A stretch of 64,000 bases of DNA from Ryuthela nishihirai (GCA_038380435.1 JAWZYU010000034.1:974704-1038703), one strand, 5' to 3'. Shown: positions 21,999-33,120, numbered from the stretch's first letter. Numbers and translations are program-made. Notes: generated by a model from the sequence alone, not told the origin.

Positions 21999-22032
21999 GC
22001 TTGATTGGTTCAAGCACTTGAACCAATCAAGC
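21999..22032. repeat. Perfect hairpin, 16-bp arms, 2-nt centre
   Basis: GCTTGATTGGTTCAAG, then CA, then CTTGAACCAATCAAGC. There is no poly-T tract after it and no gene around it, so a terminator role is not supported. Confidence 0.9.
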
Positions 22033-22130
22033 TTCTTTCAAGAGATTTCCAAGGAGTTTAAATCTGTTTGCTCTAGGCAGATATTTCAGAATTAGTGTTA
22101 ATAAATAGTTTCTCATCATTTCCTTCTTTT

Positions 22131-22250
22131 CCACCCAGTTATCGTACGCCCCCAAATGTCTTCCACTCAATTGTCGTGCACTCCAATTGTCTTCCACCTA
22201 ATTGTCGCCCATCCAGTTCTAGTCCTCCCAACTGTCTCATCCATCTAATT
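22131..22250. repeat. Degenerate relative of the 49-bp array, inverted
   Basis: On the plus strand CCACCCAGTTATCGT, CCACTCAATTGTCGT, CCACCTAATTGTCG and CCATCCAGTTC follow one another at 15-17 bp steps. These are reverse complements of the ACGACAATTGGGTGG subunit of the array at 10039-14692, with many substitutions. Confidence 0.75.
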
Positions 22251-23348
22251 CTTTGTTTATATATTTTTTCTACAGAATGTTGCGTCATGTCAGTTCGTAC
22301 AGTTATGTACATATTTTCCTCGTCTTTTTTTGCATGCCAGCTAAAACATATTTGCCATCCATGCTATAATGTATGCTAATTATTCGTTCTGTAAATGCAC
22401 CATGTGTGCTTCCTAAAATACCATGACCCATTACTGATACAGCATTGTGTTTAAGTTATCTAACCAAAAAACAAACGCAACAAATCGTAATTAATAACGG
22501 TTAACAGTTTTTCAATTACATTCAAATGGCACATGTGAGACTTACGGCGTCCTCCAATCCTCATTGATAAAGGGTTCAGTAAACGTTTTACGCTTACCAA
22601 CCAACATAATACGAAACACTATTTTTCCTAAGGTATAATAGGAAAGAACTTAATAAGCTTCTGTTTGAGCACAAGTTCCCTTATATATCAGTAACACTAT
22701 TATTTTCCGAGTAATGAAAATTAAAGTTTTTTTAGAAGAAAAAATAATATTTGCTAGTATCTATTAGAAGTTTTTTCCAATATATATATACATATCTTTA
22801 ATATATATATTATAGTTTTTTTAATCTTATGACAAGATATCAGAACATTTGTACTAAAGAGTAATTATTAAAGCTAATTATTTCGAAAATATCCCTTATG
22901 AACGCTATCGAAATGTCGTTAGTCACTTGTTGCAATTAACACTGATTTTCAATTGTGTTTTTTTATATAAACTATTTAAGGCAAACATATACCACATCGC
23001 CATGCATATGTCGAAACGACTATGTGCGAAATACGTTTCCCGTAGTCAGACAGTGTAGAAATATAAAACTTGAGTTATCTGTATTGCATATATTAACATT
23101 AAGATACATCGTAAATCAGAAAAAAGCTTCTTAAACGCTGTACACATATTAAAATTCCTCCCCCTCACCACAAAAATAGTTTACATTTTAATTTCTTTTA
23201 ACACCTACATTTTCTGAAACAATACCACAATAACATTTAAAGGACTCTAAAATTATAATGATTAAAAATTAACTGCAAGCTAATAGCTATCGGCAAAGTC
23301 AGAATCTGTCACAGTTGAAACGTATTCGGGACTCATGCTGCAATCTTA
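22251..23348. other. AT-rich spacer, no gene seen
   Basis: Contains TA-rich microsatellite near 22775-22815 and no supported reading frame or RNA gene. Confidence 0.45.
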
Positions 23349-23816
23349 CATGCATACATACATACAAAATCCTCATGCAGCCATGGGCTATGGAGGTCCA
23401 ATCAGACTGTGTAATTTTCCTCTCGAAATATATCCCTTCTGAGCTACAGCTGCTGCATTTGGCCACTCTAGGCCAATTCTAGCAAGGTACTGTTTGACAT
23501 TGTCTGCCATCGCATCCTAGTTCTCCCTCTTTCTCTTAAACGCTTAGGCACACTGTTCATAATCCCGTTTGCCAAGCTATAACTATCCATACGGCAACGT
23601 GGTCAAACCAACACAGTTTCTCTCTGCACAATATGCTGCTCAAAGGAGGCTGATGACTCCTTCTTCTAACCTCATCATTACTTAAAAAGTCAAACCACAA
23701 ATGCCCAAGATACCGCATAAGCATCTAGAATCAAAGACATCAAGCTTCTTGTTATCCTGCTTAAAAAGGGTCCATGTTTCGCTACCATAACTAACCTTAG
23801 AAAAAACAAAAACTAT
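23349..23816 (-). pseudogene. LINE 3'-end fragment (copy C)
   Basis: On the minus strand it begins at the conserved YGSETWTLFKQDN region and runs through the C-terminal domain to a 3' tail of TATG-like repeats at 23349-23367. It aligns along its length with the tail of copy A (23817-24290) and ends abruptly where copy A's own 3' CAT repeats begin. Frameshifts and stops are frequent. The head-to-tail arrangement with copy A on the same strand is notable. Confidence 0.85.
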
Positions 23817-25627
23817 TCATCATCATCATCATCCTCAAGCAGCCATGGGCTACGGAGGTCCAACCAGACCGCGCAGTTTAATTCTCCAAGCATATCTGTC
23901 CTCAGCTACATCTACTGCATCTGGCCACTGCACACCAATTCTAACAAGGTCCTGTTTGACATTGTCTGCCCACCGCATCCTAGGTCTCCCCCTCCTTCCG
24001 AGGCCTCTAGGCACACTGTTCATAACCCTATTCGCCAATCTATAATTATTCATACGGGCAACATGGCCAAACCAACGGAGTCTCTCTCTGCACAATATGC
24101 TGCTTAAAGGAGGTTGCAAACTCCTTTGCCTAACCTCATCATTAGTTACAAAGTTGAACCACTTAATGCCTAAGATACTGCGTAAGCATCTGGAATCAAA
24201 AGCATCTAGTTTCCTGTTATCTTGTTTACAAAGTGTCCACGTTTCACTACCTTAACTAAATATAGAAAGAACCAAACTATTATACAGTCTAATTTTAGTC
24301 TTTAGGTGTATACGCCTATTTCTCCACGCTCTCCATAGAATCTTCAAAGCAATCCCTATTCGTCTGTTAATCTCATGCCGCACATCACCATTATCTGTTA
24401 CATAGCTCCCAAGATCATTAAACTGTGACACCTGCTCAAGACTGCAACCATTCAGATTAACTGAATCACAGCCTGCCTGACCAATTTTCATCACTTTAGT
24501 TTTCTCTCTGTTTATAACCAAACCTACTCTACTACCAGTCTCATCAACAGCTCGAATGAAAGAGTTCATCTCATCAATATCATTTGCCAAAAGGACTAAA
24601 TCATCAGCATAATCTAAATCAGAAATTTTCTTATCTCCAGCCCATTTAAGGCCAAAATCTTTCCCTTGAAGTGAATTTCGCATAACATAATCAGTAACCA
24701 AACTAAAGAGAAAAGGAGACAAAATGCACCCTTGTCGAACACCAGAAGTAATGCTAAACCATTTGCTACCAGCCTTACCAACTCTCACACACGACTCAGT
24801 GTTATTATAGAGAGCTTTCATTATGTTAACTAACTTGTCTGGTATACCATATGATTTCACAATCAACCACAAATTATGACAATCAACGGAGTCGAAAGCC
24901 TTTTTGAAATCAACAAAGCTAGCAAGCAAAGCTCTAAACATTTCTCAAGAATCTGCCTAAGTGAAAATATCTGATCCACACATCCCCTACCACTTCTGAA
25001 TCCACATTGCTCATCACGCAATTGACTGTCAACCAGATTCTTAATTCTATTAAGCACAATCATGGAAAGAACTTTACCTGGAACAGAGAGTAGGCTGATA
25101 TCCTTATAATTATCACAAGAACTGCGATCACCTTTTTTGAAAATAGGGATAATAATAGCTCTAGTAAAACCTTTAGGAACCATGCCTTTATCATAAAAGT
25201 TATTCAAAATTTCAGTCATCCAAGTGGTAACCGAAACATTCCCAGCTCTGAGCATTTCTGTAGTAATTTCATCTGCCCCTGGAGATTTATGAAGTTTAAG
25301 TTTAGAAATAGCCAAACTAACTTCAGATTGTGTTATAGGGCCAACATTAAAGCCACCAATGCATCTATCATCATTACAAACAATGGGAGTAGAACTAACC
25401 ACATTGTTTAGAACATCACTGAAATGCTCAGCCCACCTAGCCATGAAAGAATCCTCCCCTTCTATAACCTTACCTTGTTTATCCTGCAATCCTTGTATGC
25501 CTGTCCGTTTTCTACCACATAAAACATTAACTATCTGGTACAGCTCTCTGCTGTACTTGTGCTGCTAAACTTATACTAGTGCTGTGCTGCCTAACTGCTT
25601 CTCAGCTTTGTCAGCCAAGCCATCAAG
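23817..25627 (-). pseudogene. Non-LTR retrotransposon RT and C-terminal domain (copy A)
   Basis: Reverse transcriptase of an endonuclease-type LINE. From the 5' side (right end): a linker (LADKAEKQL and GKVIEGEDSFMARWAEHFSD), fingers (AIIIPIFKKGDRS, LLSVPGKVL, LRDEQCGFRSGRGCVDQIF), a frameshift near 24900, palm motif A FVDFKKAFDSV, GVRQGCILSPFLF, and the catalytic YADD at 24600-24611. Then come thumb sequence, YGSETW with Tyr changed to a stop, and a C-terminal RLRWFGHVARM with GRRGRPRMRW. The 3' tail is a (CAT)n run at 23817-23832 (ATG repeats on the coding strand), as in RTE-like elements. Clade RTE-like is inferred from the tail and motif order. It is inactive, with at least one frameshift and one stop. 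Confidence 0.9.
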
Positions 25628-28380
25628 CTAATTTTAGTCTTTAGGTGCATACGCTGATTTTCCCATACTCTCCATAGTTTTTTAAAAGTCCCAATGACAA
25701 TCCCTACTCTTCTATTTATCTCATGCCACACATCACCAGTATCTGTTACATAGCTCCCAAGACAATTAAACTGAGACACTTACTCAATAGTACAGCCATT
25801 CAAAGCAACTGAAGCACCATCTGCCTGACCAATTTCCATCACTTCAGTTTTTTCTCCGTTTATCACCAAACCTACTCTATTACCAGACTCTTTAACAGCC
25901 CTAATGAATGAATTCATCTCATCAACATCAGTAGCCAACAGGACCAAATCATCTGCATAATCTAAATCAGAAATTTTGAAATCTCTAGACCATTTAATGT
26001 CAAAACCTTTTCCTTGCAAAGAATTTCGCATTATATAATCTATAAAAAAAGCAAAACAGAAAAGGAGACAAAATGCACCCTTGTCTAACTCCACTAGCAA
26101 TGCTAAACCAATCGCTGCAAGATGTACCAACTCTCACACACGACTCAGTGTTATTATAGAGAGCTATCATTACACTAACTAATTTATCAGGTATTCCATA
26201 TGATCTAACAATCAACCACAAATTATGTCGATTAACAGAGTCAAAAGCCTTTTGAAATCTATAAAGCTAGCAACCACAGGTTTCTGAAACTCTAAACATT
26301 TCTCAAGAATCTGCCTAAGTGAAAATATCCAATCTACACATCCCCTACCACTTCTGAATCCACACTGTTCATCACGCAGTTGTTCATCAACCAAATTCTT
26401 CATTTTGTTAAGTATAATCATGCAAAGAACTTTACCTGGGACAGAAAGTAAACTAATTCCCCTATAATTATTACAAGTACTGCGATCACCTTTTTTAAAA
26501 ATTGGAACAATGATCGCTCTAGAAAAATCTTTAGGAACAACACCTTTATCATAAAATATATTCAAAATTTCAGTCAGCCATGTGACAACTCAAATGTTCC
26601 CAGCTCAAAGCATTTCAGTGGTGATTTCGTCCACCTATAAGGAAATTAATTTAGAGATAGCTAATGCGACTTCAGAATGTGATATAGGGTCATCATAAAA
26701 GCCAGTAGTGCATCTATCCTCATTATAAGCAATGGGAGTAGAAATAATCACATTGTTTAGAACATCTCTGAAATGCTCAGCCACGTAGCTATCACAGAAT
26801 CCTCACCTTCAACCACCTTGCCATATTTATCCCTCAATCCCTTTGTATCTGTCGCTTTCCTCCCGCATGAAACATTATCAATCTGGTACAACACTCTGCT
26901 GTTTTGCTGTCGAACTGCTTCCTCTGCTTTATCAGCCAAGCTATCAAGCCGAAGATTCTTATCAGCTGTTAACTGATCCTTTACATTTTATTAAGCTTGT
27001 TGTAATTCCTTCCGTTAGGACTAGTAGGGTGTTGATTCACATTAATCCTGCACTTCCTCCTTTCAAAAACAAGGTCCATAGCCTTATCACTCAAATAATT
27101 TTGTTTCCTCTGTTCCCTTTTACCCAAAAGAGTACTGTTGGCTTCAAGAAAAGCCTGTTTAAACTGAACCCATTCTTTCTCAACTTCAGCAGTAAGCAAA
27201 CCATGATAGTCATAATGACTAAGTAGCCTACCATAGTATTCTTTGGTTATATCTGGATCTTTCAGATCTTCAGTGTTGAAGGTAATTTTCTTAACCTTAA
27301 CACAACAGTTCTTAAGCTTCAGCTGTAAGACACTTTTTTAAGTGTCTTGCAGCTGAAGGTCTAGGTAATAGTCAGACCCATTTTCGACTCCCATGTATGA
27401 TCTGTTATTCCTAACTGAACTAGCCCATTTGCTGCAATTAAATTACAATCTGTCATATTTCTGCTCAACCCATTAGGTGAAACCCATGTATATTTATAAA
27501 TATCCCGGTGTTTGTAGTATGTGTTAGTTATTCGTAAACCATTAAGTTTACTTACCTGTAGCAGACATTCCCTAATGCCATTGGAACTACCAAAGCCAAA
27601 GAGACCTAAAACTCCTGCCCAAAGGTCATAGTCAGTATCAACTGTAGCACTGAAGTCAGTTAGCACAAGGGAAATATCTCATTTCTTCACAGAATTCAAA
27701 ATATCCTGAAGCTGACTGTAAAACGTATCGTTATCGTTCTCATCAGAGTCCTCTGTGGGTGCATAACAACAGATGACATTCAAGTCTTTAATTTTTTTTT
27801 TAATTTTGCTCTATCTTTCATTAATGCAGTCATATCCTACAAGAGCATCCCAAGCAGTCTGTTGAGAAGCAAACTTACACTTTGGAGATGCTTTCCATTC
27901 ATCCTCCCTGAAAAGAGAAAATTAAAGTTATTTTTAAGCATCTAACCTTTACCTGTCCACCTGGTCTCTTGCAAGCCTAGAATATCTAGATCATAGCGCC
28001 GGAATTCTTGCATGAGGACATCAAGAGAATAATCTCTATATATTGTCCTCACGTTCAACGTTCCTGCAGAGAGAAATGATTACTAGGATTTTTAAAGAAA
28101 TAGGTTTATTAAGATAGGTAGAGTCAAGAGTATCAAACAGCCCCCTGATCGCAGGCATGGGGCAAAGACCTGTTCCTCCTCCGCTAAAGTCTGAAGTCAC
28201 CGATGCTGCTAGGAACTTCAGGCACCACATTTTCAAGTGGACTTTTTCATGAGTCATGTGGCCTGCCTGAAACACATTATTCCAGTTTAGGATTGACGAT
28301 TCCCAACTAGCTAAGTGAGGTTCAGGTACCTGCAATGGCCTCTGATCAGGATTATCCACCGGTTGATATAAGGTATCCCA
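25628..28380 (-). pseudogene. Non-LTR retrotransposon, endonuclease plus RT (copy B), C-terminus missing
   Basis: The 5' side carries an AP-like endonuclease: GTLNVRTIYRDY (about 28064), EFRRYDLDILGLQETRW (about 27990), TDFSATVDTDYDLW near 27660 (GDFNA-type motif), ITNTYYKHRDIYKYTW and GITDH near 27380. A linker (LSDKAMDLVFERR, LADKAEEAVRQQ) leads into RT: IVPIFKKGDRSTC, LLSVPGKVL, LRDEQCGFRSGRGC, SGVRQGCILSPFLF and YADD at 25948-25959. It ends near KTKI at about 25630, where the linker of copy A begins. Frameshifts and stops break it repeatedly. Sequence upstream of 28064, to at least 28380, is probably 5' untranslated. Copies A and B are close but clearly diverged, so this is not one intact element. 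Confidence 0.88.
27317..27358. repeat. Hairpin, 19-bp arms with a TTTT loop
   Basis: CTTCAGCTGTAAGACACTT, loop TTTT, then AAGTGTCTTGCAGCTGAAG. There is a single mismatch (A opposite G on DNA). It sits inside the endonuclease-RT linker of LINE copy B, which is why that reading frame is interrupted there. Confidence 0.9.
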
Positions 28381-29020
28381 TGCCTCTGTTCACTTAGGGC
28401 TGGCAACCCAGAAGCAAACAGAAAACACAGCAGCAGACTCTCCCTCAACAGATGCCCACCAGTGCAGCAAGTCCAGGATCCATAATCAGGCTCAAATCCA
28501 TAAATAAATCCAGTCTAGTAGGTATAAGTGGTCAGTACCAGGACTCTGAACTTGATCACTCCTCAGCAGGGTTGAAAAAAAAAAGAGAAAAGTGTTCATA
28601 GATGGCCAGATCAGTAGGCCATACTGAATTGGCAGCTAGATGGATCTAAAGTCAGTTCACTTTTTATTCATAAAAATCCTTAATCTGTTGTTTCAATAAA
28701 GAAACCAAAGCTTGTTCCTTGGAATAAGAGAGATTTTACTTCTCGATCAGTCTAATTTCATTCTTCAACTTGACTTATCAAAGCAACATCAGTGCAATAG
28801 ATTTGATAATATATTTAAGCAGAAAACATTTCCGATCACATGTTATTAGATAAACAGTCACTCGAGTTTTGTTTTAGTTTTTTACCGTAACAATTTTCTG
28901 TGTAACCCATTCGTTATATTGTAAATAATTCCTCAAATATTCTTATTTTCGGTTTACGCTGCATGAAATGTCTTCCCCATTTCACGCAATATTGGCTGCT
29001 AATAACAAAACTAAACTAAT
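28381..29020. other. Probable LINE 5' sequence then AT-rich spacer
   Basis: 28381-28570 may be the 5' untranslated part of LINE copy B (no independent support). 28570-29020 is AT-rich with no gene or repeat that I recognise. Confidence 0.35.
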
Positions 29021-29022
29021 TA

Positions 29023-29814
29023 CCGTATTTCTTCAATTCTAAGACGCCATCGATTGTAAGACGCACCTTAATTTCAGTAGTACCAACAAAACAAAAACTT
29101 TGAATCTACGAAAAAAAACGCTAAAATATATCTAACAAATATTTTTATTATAATAGAATTCAATTTACTAATAAGAATAGTACTTATTTAACAATAGGTA
29201 TGTTATTCATCACTTCCTTCTGAATCAATATCAGAGTCTGATTCTTCTGAGCCGTCGATATCTGCATCTGAATCAATAACGGAGTCTACTTCACATTCAG
29301 AGTCTGATTCTTCTGAGCAGTCTTTATCTTCATTATCTCATAATATATCGTCTTCTGAGTCACGGTCAGCATTGGTAATGCAACATTTTTTAACTGAGTG
29401 CTGCACCATTCTTTCTGGGATTAGCTTCCAAGCTGTTGATACCCATTCCGCCAATTTTGATGCCGGCGCTTTCTTAATTTTTCTGGAAGGTGTCAGCAGA
29501 AGGTTGTCAGTCAACAGCCAGGTTCCAAGTTCACTATATAAATCACTCAAAGAGCTCCATTATAATGAAATAACGGTGGCTCCACATTTGGAAAGCGCGG
29601 GAAAATACCCACGCCACTTTATTCTCCAATGGAATTGGAGAATGCGATAACGGTCAAACTTGGAGGCGGGGTTTCCGCCTAAAAACAAAACGTGTGGTGC
29701 CGTGTGCAAAGCGCGAGAAAATTCGAAAAACAAAACTGCGATTCTAAGACGCACCCCGTTTTTAGAGACGTTTATATGGGAAAAAAAGTGCGTCTTAGAA
29801 TCGAAGAAATACGG
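29023..29814 (-). mobile_element. pogo-like DNA transposon, deletion derivative
   Basis: Ends CCGTATTTCTTCAATTCTAA and (inverted) CCGTATTTCTTCGATTCTAA agree over about 25 bp with one mismatch and are followed by GACGC. TA lies immediately outside both ends (29021-29022 and 29815-29816), the target site of IS630-Tc1-mariner/pogo elements. At 792 bp it is too short for a complete transposase; only the C-terminal part is left. Confidence 0.88.
29204..29560 (-). pseudogene. pogo-like transposase C-terminus with acidic tail
   Basis: Within the 792-bp element, the minus strand reads LAEWVSTAWKLIPERMVQHS, then VKKCCITNADRDSEDDIL. In POGK-type pogo transposases the matching region has the form WV..AW..IP...+..SF..CGI.NA.DG.EDD.LW. 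Here the final Trp is a TGA stop. After it the same frame continues for about 38 codons as an acidic Glu/Asp/Ser tail (EESDSECEVDSV, DGSEESDSDIDSEG) ending in TAA near 29206. The DNA-binding and catalytic domains are deleted, so this copy cannot move by itself. Confidence 0.78.
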
Positions 29815-29917
29815 TACATAGGAAATATCAACAAGAATCATCCTGCATCAATAACTGAATCATTCTGTAGAGGGATACAACAATCAGATGGAAATGGCTA
29901 TGGATCTCGTGCCTACT

Positions 29918-30131
29918 AAATAAATAAAAAAAAATCAATACCCCTCAAGCTGCTGCTGCTGCCACAGATGTCTAATAGGAGCCTCTTAGTTTAATACGCC
30001 ACAGTAGAAGGTCTGTGAGGATGGCGAGACCTCAGCAGAAAGACAACACAAACATCCATGCCTTATCCAGGGCTCGAACCCAGGTCCTTTTGATCACTAG
30101 TCGAGCGTGCTAACCACTCAGCCATGGCCAT
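29918..30131 (-). mobile_element. tRNA-derived SINE, second family (SINE2), full length
   Basis: On the minus strand the head reads TGGCCATGGCTGAGTGGTTA then GCACGCTCGACT, with GGACCTGGGTTCGAGCCC as B box (30070-30131). The body runs through CTACTGTGGCGTATTAAAC to GCAGCAGCTTGAGGGGTA, and the 3' tail is AT-rich (TTTATTTATTTAG). Body and tail recur at 33480 and 34800. Confidence 0.88.
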
Positions 30132-30929
30132 CAACAAAAAAGATCTAAGTTGGATCCAGTGTCCTGAAGATAAATGGAAAAAAATTGTAATCGTAGAAAT
30201 CTCTTATTTTTTAGTCATGAGAAAGACAATTTGATAAAAGTGCAGAAAGAAAGGATATGTTTTGACAATGTTACTCCTTGTCATTGTAATATACTTGACT
30301 CTGTTAGCTATTCACAGAAAATATTTGGACTAAGAATTTGGTTATCTAATCTCTGAGAGCAATGTTTTACACACAATAGCCAAAATAGCAAGATCACGAG
30401 TGGGAAGGGGGTGTTAGTAAGTCCGCAGATTCGAGTCCCACGTGTACCGATGTAGGAAATCACCGACTTTGCCCTTGATTTTGTTATTTCCTTTTATATT
30501 CTCATAAAAATATATATTTTGAATATGTTAATTCATTACTTTCGCAATGAGAAATTTTTCAGTTTACTCAGGTGAACAAAACAAATTATTGAAAACCGAT
30601 GTCGTTTGGTTGGGGGCCGTAACTTAAGATGAAGTTTCCAATGTGTTTTACCACTTTACGGCACATATTTATAGTTATACTAGATCAAACTGTCACCCCC
30701 ACCCTCAAATGGGAGCATTTGTTTTGTCAAGTAGCTAACGGGAAGCTACTCCCATCTACTTTTAAGCTTGTTTTATACCGAAAAAAATTATTTTGTTCTC
30801 AATCAAGGGGACATTAGAAAATAACCATTGGTAAAAGCAATCCTGGTTAGCAAACAATATTTTGCAAAAGGCTAAAAAAGTTCGAAACTACTGCAATTGA
30901 TGATATGTAACATGTTTGCTATCTCCGTT
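30132..30929. other. Spacer with one B-box-like word
   Basis: No gene. GCAGATTCGAGTCCCACGTG near 30425 resembles a tRNA B box and may be a SINE relic. The reading frames at 30174-30356 and 30629-30817 have no recognisable motif. Confidence 0.4.
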
Positions 30930-31187
30930 CTGCCATTGATAGGAAAGGTCACACCGATGGGTTTGGAAAGGTCGCTGTCCGTCGAATGGAACGTAAAGCG
31001 GTGGTGCAGTGTGCGGGAGAGTCCATACCCTGTGCACGTTAAAAATCACGCTGTATGGCTTTGACCGAAAGCTTTCATCTGTTTCCTAACAGCTGTCCAG
31101 TGTGTCCTCTTATCTTCCATTCAACCCTTGAGGTTTTTCTGACACGGTTATTTAATCTCTTATGTGCAGAATAAAACAAACCCAGCC
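30930..31187 (+). mobile_element. SINE1, 5'-truncated, old
   Basis: Starts in the body (ACCGATGGGTTTGGAAAGGT, CGCTGTCCGTCGAATGG) and ends in AATAAAACAAACCCAGCC. The tRNA-like head is absent and it is strongly diverged. Confidence 0.82.
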
Positions 31188-31254
31188 TAACTCACAATCA
31201 AGCACAAGTTTCAATAAGACTTTTGACTTTGCTGATCGATATACTTTGTCGTTG

Positions 31255-31345
31255 ATCACAAGCAGGTTTAAATCATAAAACGTATTATCACAAGCATGTA
31301 GAATCACAAGCAGGTTAAAGCAAGTTTAAATCAAGAAATTTTTAT
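31255..31345. repeat. Short direct repeats ATCACAAGCAGGTTTAAA
   Basis: ATCACAAGCAGGTTTAAATC near 31256 recurs as ATCACAAGCAGGTTAAAGC near 31304, with an ATCACAAGCATGT variant between (about 31288). Confidence 0.6.
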
Positions 31346-31579
31346 CACCAATCCAATGAAAGTAAGAATTGTTTCATAAAAGCTGAGTCCCCTTTCTTTT
31401 TCTCTAAATCAGGGCCTGGTTTAAATATAATCTTGTTATCGCTGAAGACAGAAGATTCTCGACATAGTGGTTTGTCTCTACCAGAACTCTGTATAGTTGA
31501 TTGAAAACATATAGCATACTGATTTCGATTATGATGTTAGAAGGGAGAGTATACAGCAGTTCAGACTGTGTATTCCAGA

Positions 31580-32000
31580 CAAAGTTCGTATTATAATGTA
31601 GTTTTACCTAAAACTGCATTATAATACGAAATTTAATGATGACAGAAGATCTACATTATAATACGAAGAAATCGCTTAACTGATGGCAGAAGGTGATCAG
31701 GCAGTTTCCTAGAACTGCATAGATGAAAGTTTTAGGAGAACGGTTTAACTTTCTACTAATCGATTTGTTCGTATCAAAATGTAGATCTTCTGCTGCCATC
31801 AGTTAAACACTTTGTTCGTATCAAAATGTAGATCTTCTGCTGCCATCAGTTAAACACTTTGTTCGTATCAAAATGTAGATCTTCTGCATCAATTAAATTT
31901 CGATGGCAGAAAGTCTGAATTATAATACGAACGTTCGTATTATAAGATCTCCTGCATCAGTTAAACGGTTTGTTCGCATTATAATGTAGATCAGAAGGTT
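31580..32000. repeat. Cluster of direct and inverted repeats around GATCTTCTGC/TATAATACGA
   Basis: A unit of about 53 bp (GTAGATCTTCTGCTGCCATC, AGTTAAACACTTTGTTCGTA) occurs in tandem at 31780-31900, and parts of it occur inverted at 31640-31690. An inverted repeat with 22-bp arms and one mismatch spans 31585-31630. A perfect 26-bp palindrome centred on ACGT lies at 31920-31945. There is no open reading frame. The structure could be the core of a non-autonomous DNA transposon or a foldback element. Confidence 0.85.
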
Positions 32001-32480
32001 AAATTAATTTTACTCATCTTTGCATTTCAAATTTTGGGAACACTTCTAATTTCCTTTTCCGCCATACTAGAATTTCGGGAAGGATTGCGGGTTCCAGCTC
32101 CCACTTCGCCTATACGCTGACTCATAGTACATCTTTTTTATGATTAGAACGACGTCTGCCAGATGGTTTAGTGCAAAGCTCTGACGCCACGTCAAGGCAC
32201 CATCCATGTCAGAGTGTTTTGCTCTGACCGGGAGAAAACCCCTCGACACATAGGCAGTTAGTGTGGAAGGAAAAAGAGGGATCAAAACACCACAAAATTT
32301 CCATTAAAGCGTCAATCAGAATTTATTTTCTGTTGAGCGAATTTAATGGAAATGTTTTGTAGCATCTTGCGCAAGATCTATTTAAAAAGATTAGACCTTG
32401 CTCCCACCCGTTCCCATTGGAAGAAGCCCCCTTAAAAGGATGTTCTCTTCTTTCTAAGCAACCCCAGAGATTGTGCCTTG
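32001..32480. other. Spacer
   Basis: No supported gene. The minus-strand 72-codon frame (32067-32285) has no recognisable motif. Confidence 0.35.
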
Positions 32481-32587
32481 TCACACTCTGCTATTCAATC
32501 CATCGATGAGATCCTCGCTGTCTCTTGCGGAATCGCTGTCTCTTGCATCTCTTCTCTTGGAGGCACGAATGGGTGACAATGTTATAT
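32481..32587 (-). other. Candidate terminal exon (unknown gene)
   Basis: An acceptor-like TTTTCTTTGCCAG precedes it. One frame runs 35 codons (ITLSPIRASKRRDARDS, DSARDSEDLIDGLNSRV) to a TGA at 32481-32483. Its splice phase does not match the open frame of the candidate exon at 32736-32824, so either that frame ends earlier (stop before the donor) or the pairing is wrong. Product unknown. Confidence 0.25.
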
Positions 32588-32735
32588 CTGGCAAAGAAAA
32601 GTTCATATGGGAAAACAATTCACAAAATGCATATAAAACGTACATATAATTTTAAAGCTGATCATCATTTTCGAAACTAGGTTCACAAAAGAAAATCCGT
32701 ACTGCGACTGAATGGACAAATATTTCAAGACGTAC

Positions 32736-32824
32736 CTTCATTGTCGTCCAATTGGCGCTCTTCCCCACATGGGGAACTTCTTGTCCTGATGACGTTTTCC
32801 TGGAACTTCTGGGCACCTTGTCAT
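32736..32824 (-). other. Candidate exon E3 (unknown gene)
   Basis: Bounded by an acceptor CTTCTTCCTTTGGTTCAG and a donor AAG|GTACGT. If the upstream exon E2 (33667-33752) is read in its only long frame, E3 continues in phase as MTRCPEVPGKRHQDKKFPMW then GRAPIGRQ and a TGA five bases before the donor. PGKR and GR are amidation/dibasic-like words, but similarity to any known peptide family is not established. A different frame (DDKVPRSSRKTSSG) is open throughout. Its 5' half is shared with the exon at 33852-33965. Confidence 0.3.
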
Positions 32825-33120
32825 CTGAACCAAAGGAAGAAGCACAAAACATTAAAGCAGTAGTAGATTTAATCGACATTTCTCAGAACTTTAATAAAAA
32901 AAAATAGGCTGTCCACGTCATTTACACAAAATAAAAGCATTAAAATAATTGATTTTTACGGTTCAAATGTTAATAAAATGAAAAGTTCTTATTAATAAGA
33001 ATAATAAAACCATTTAAGTAATAGATACAGCTGGTTAAATATTATTTTTAATTTATACAAGATATGAACAAAGTGAATGCAGAATAGACACCCAACGAAT
33101 AATTAAGGTTCTCCAAAGAG

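Noticed and set aside
23845..24045. Plus-strand frame over the LINE C-terminal region
   Set aside because: Shadow of the minus-strand LINE coding sequence, which has the recognised motifs.
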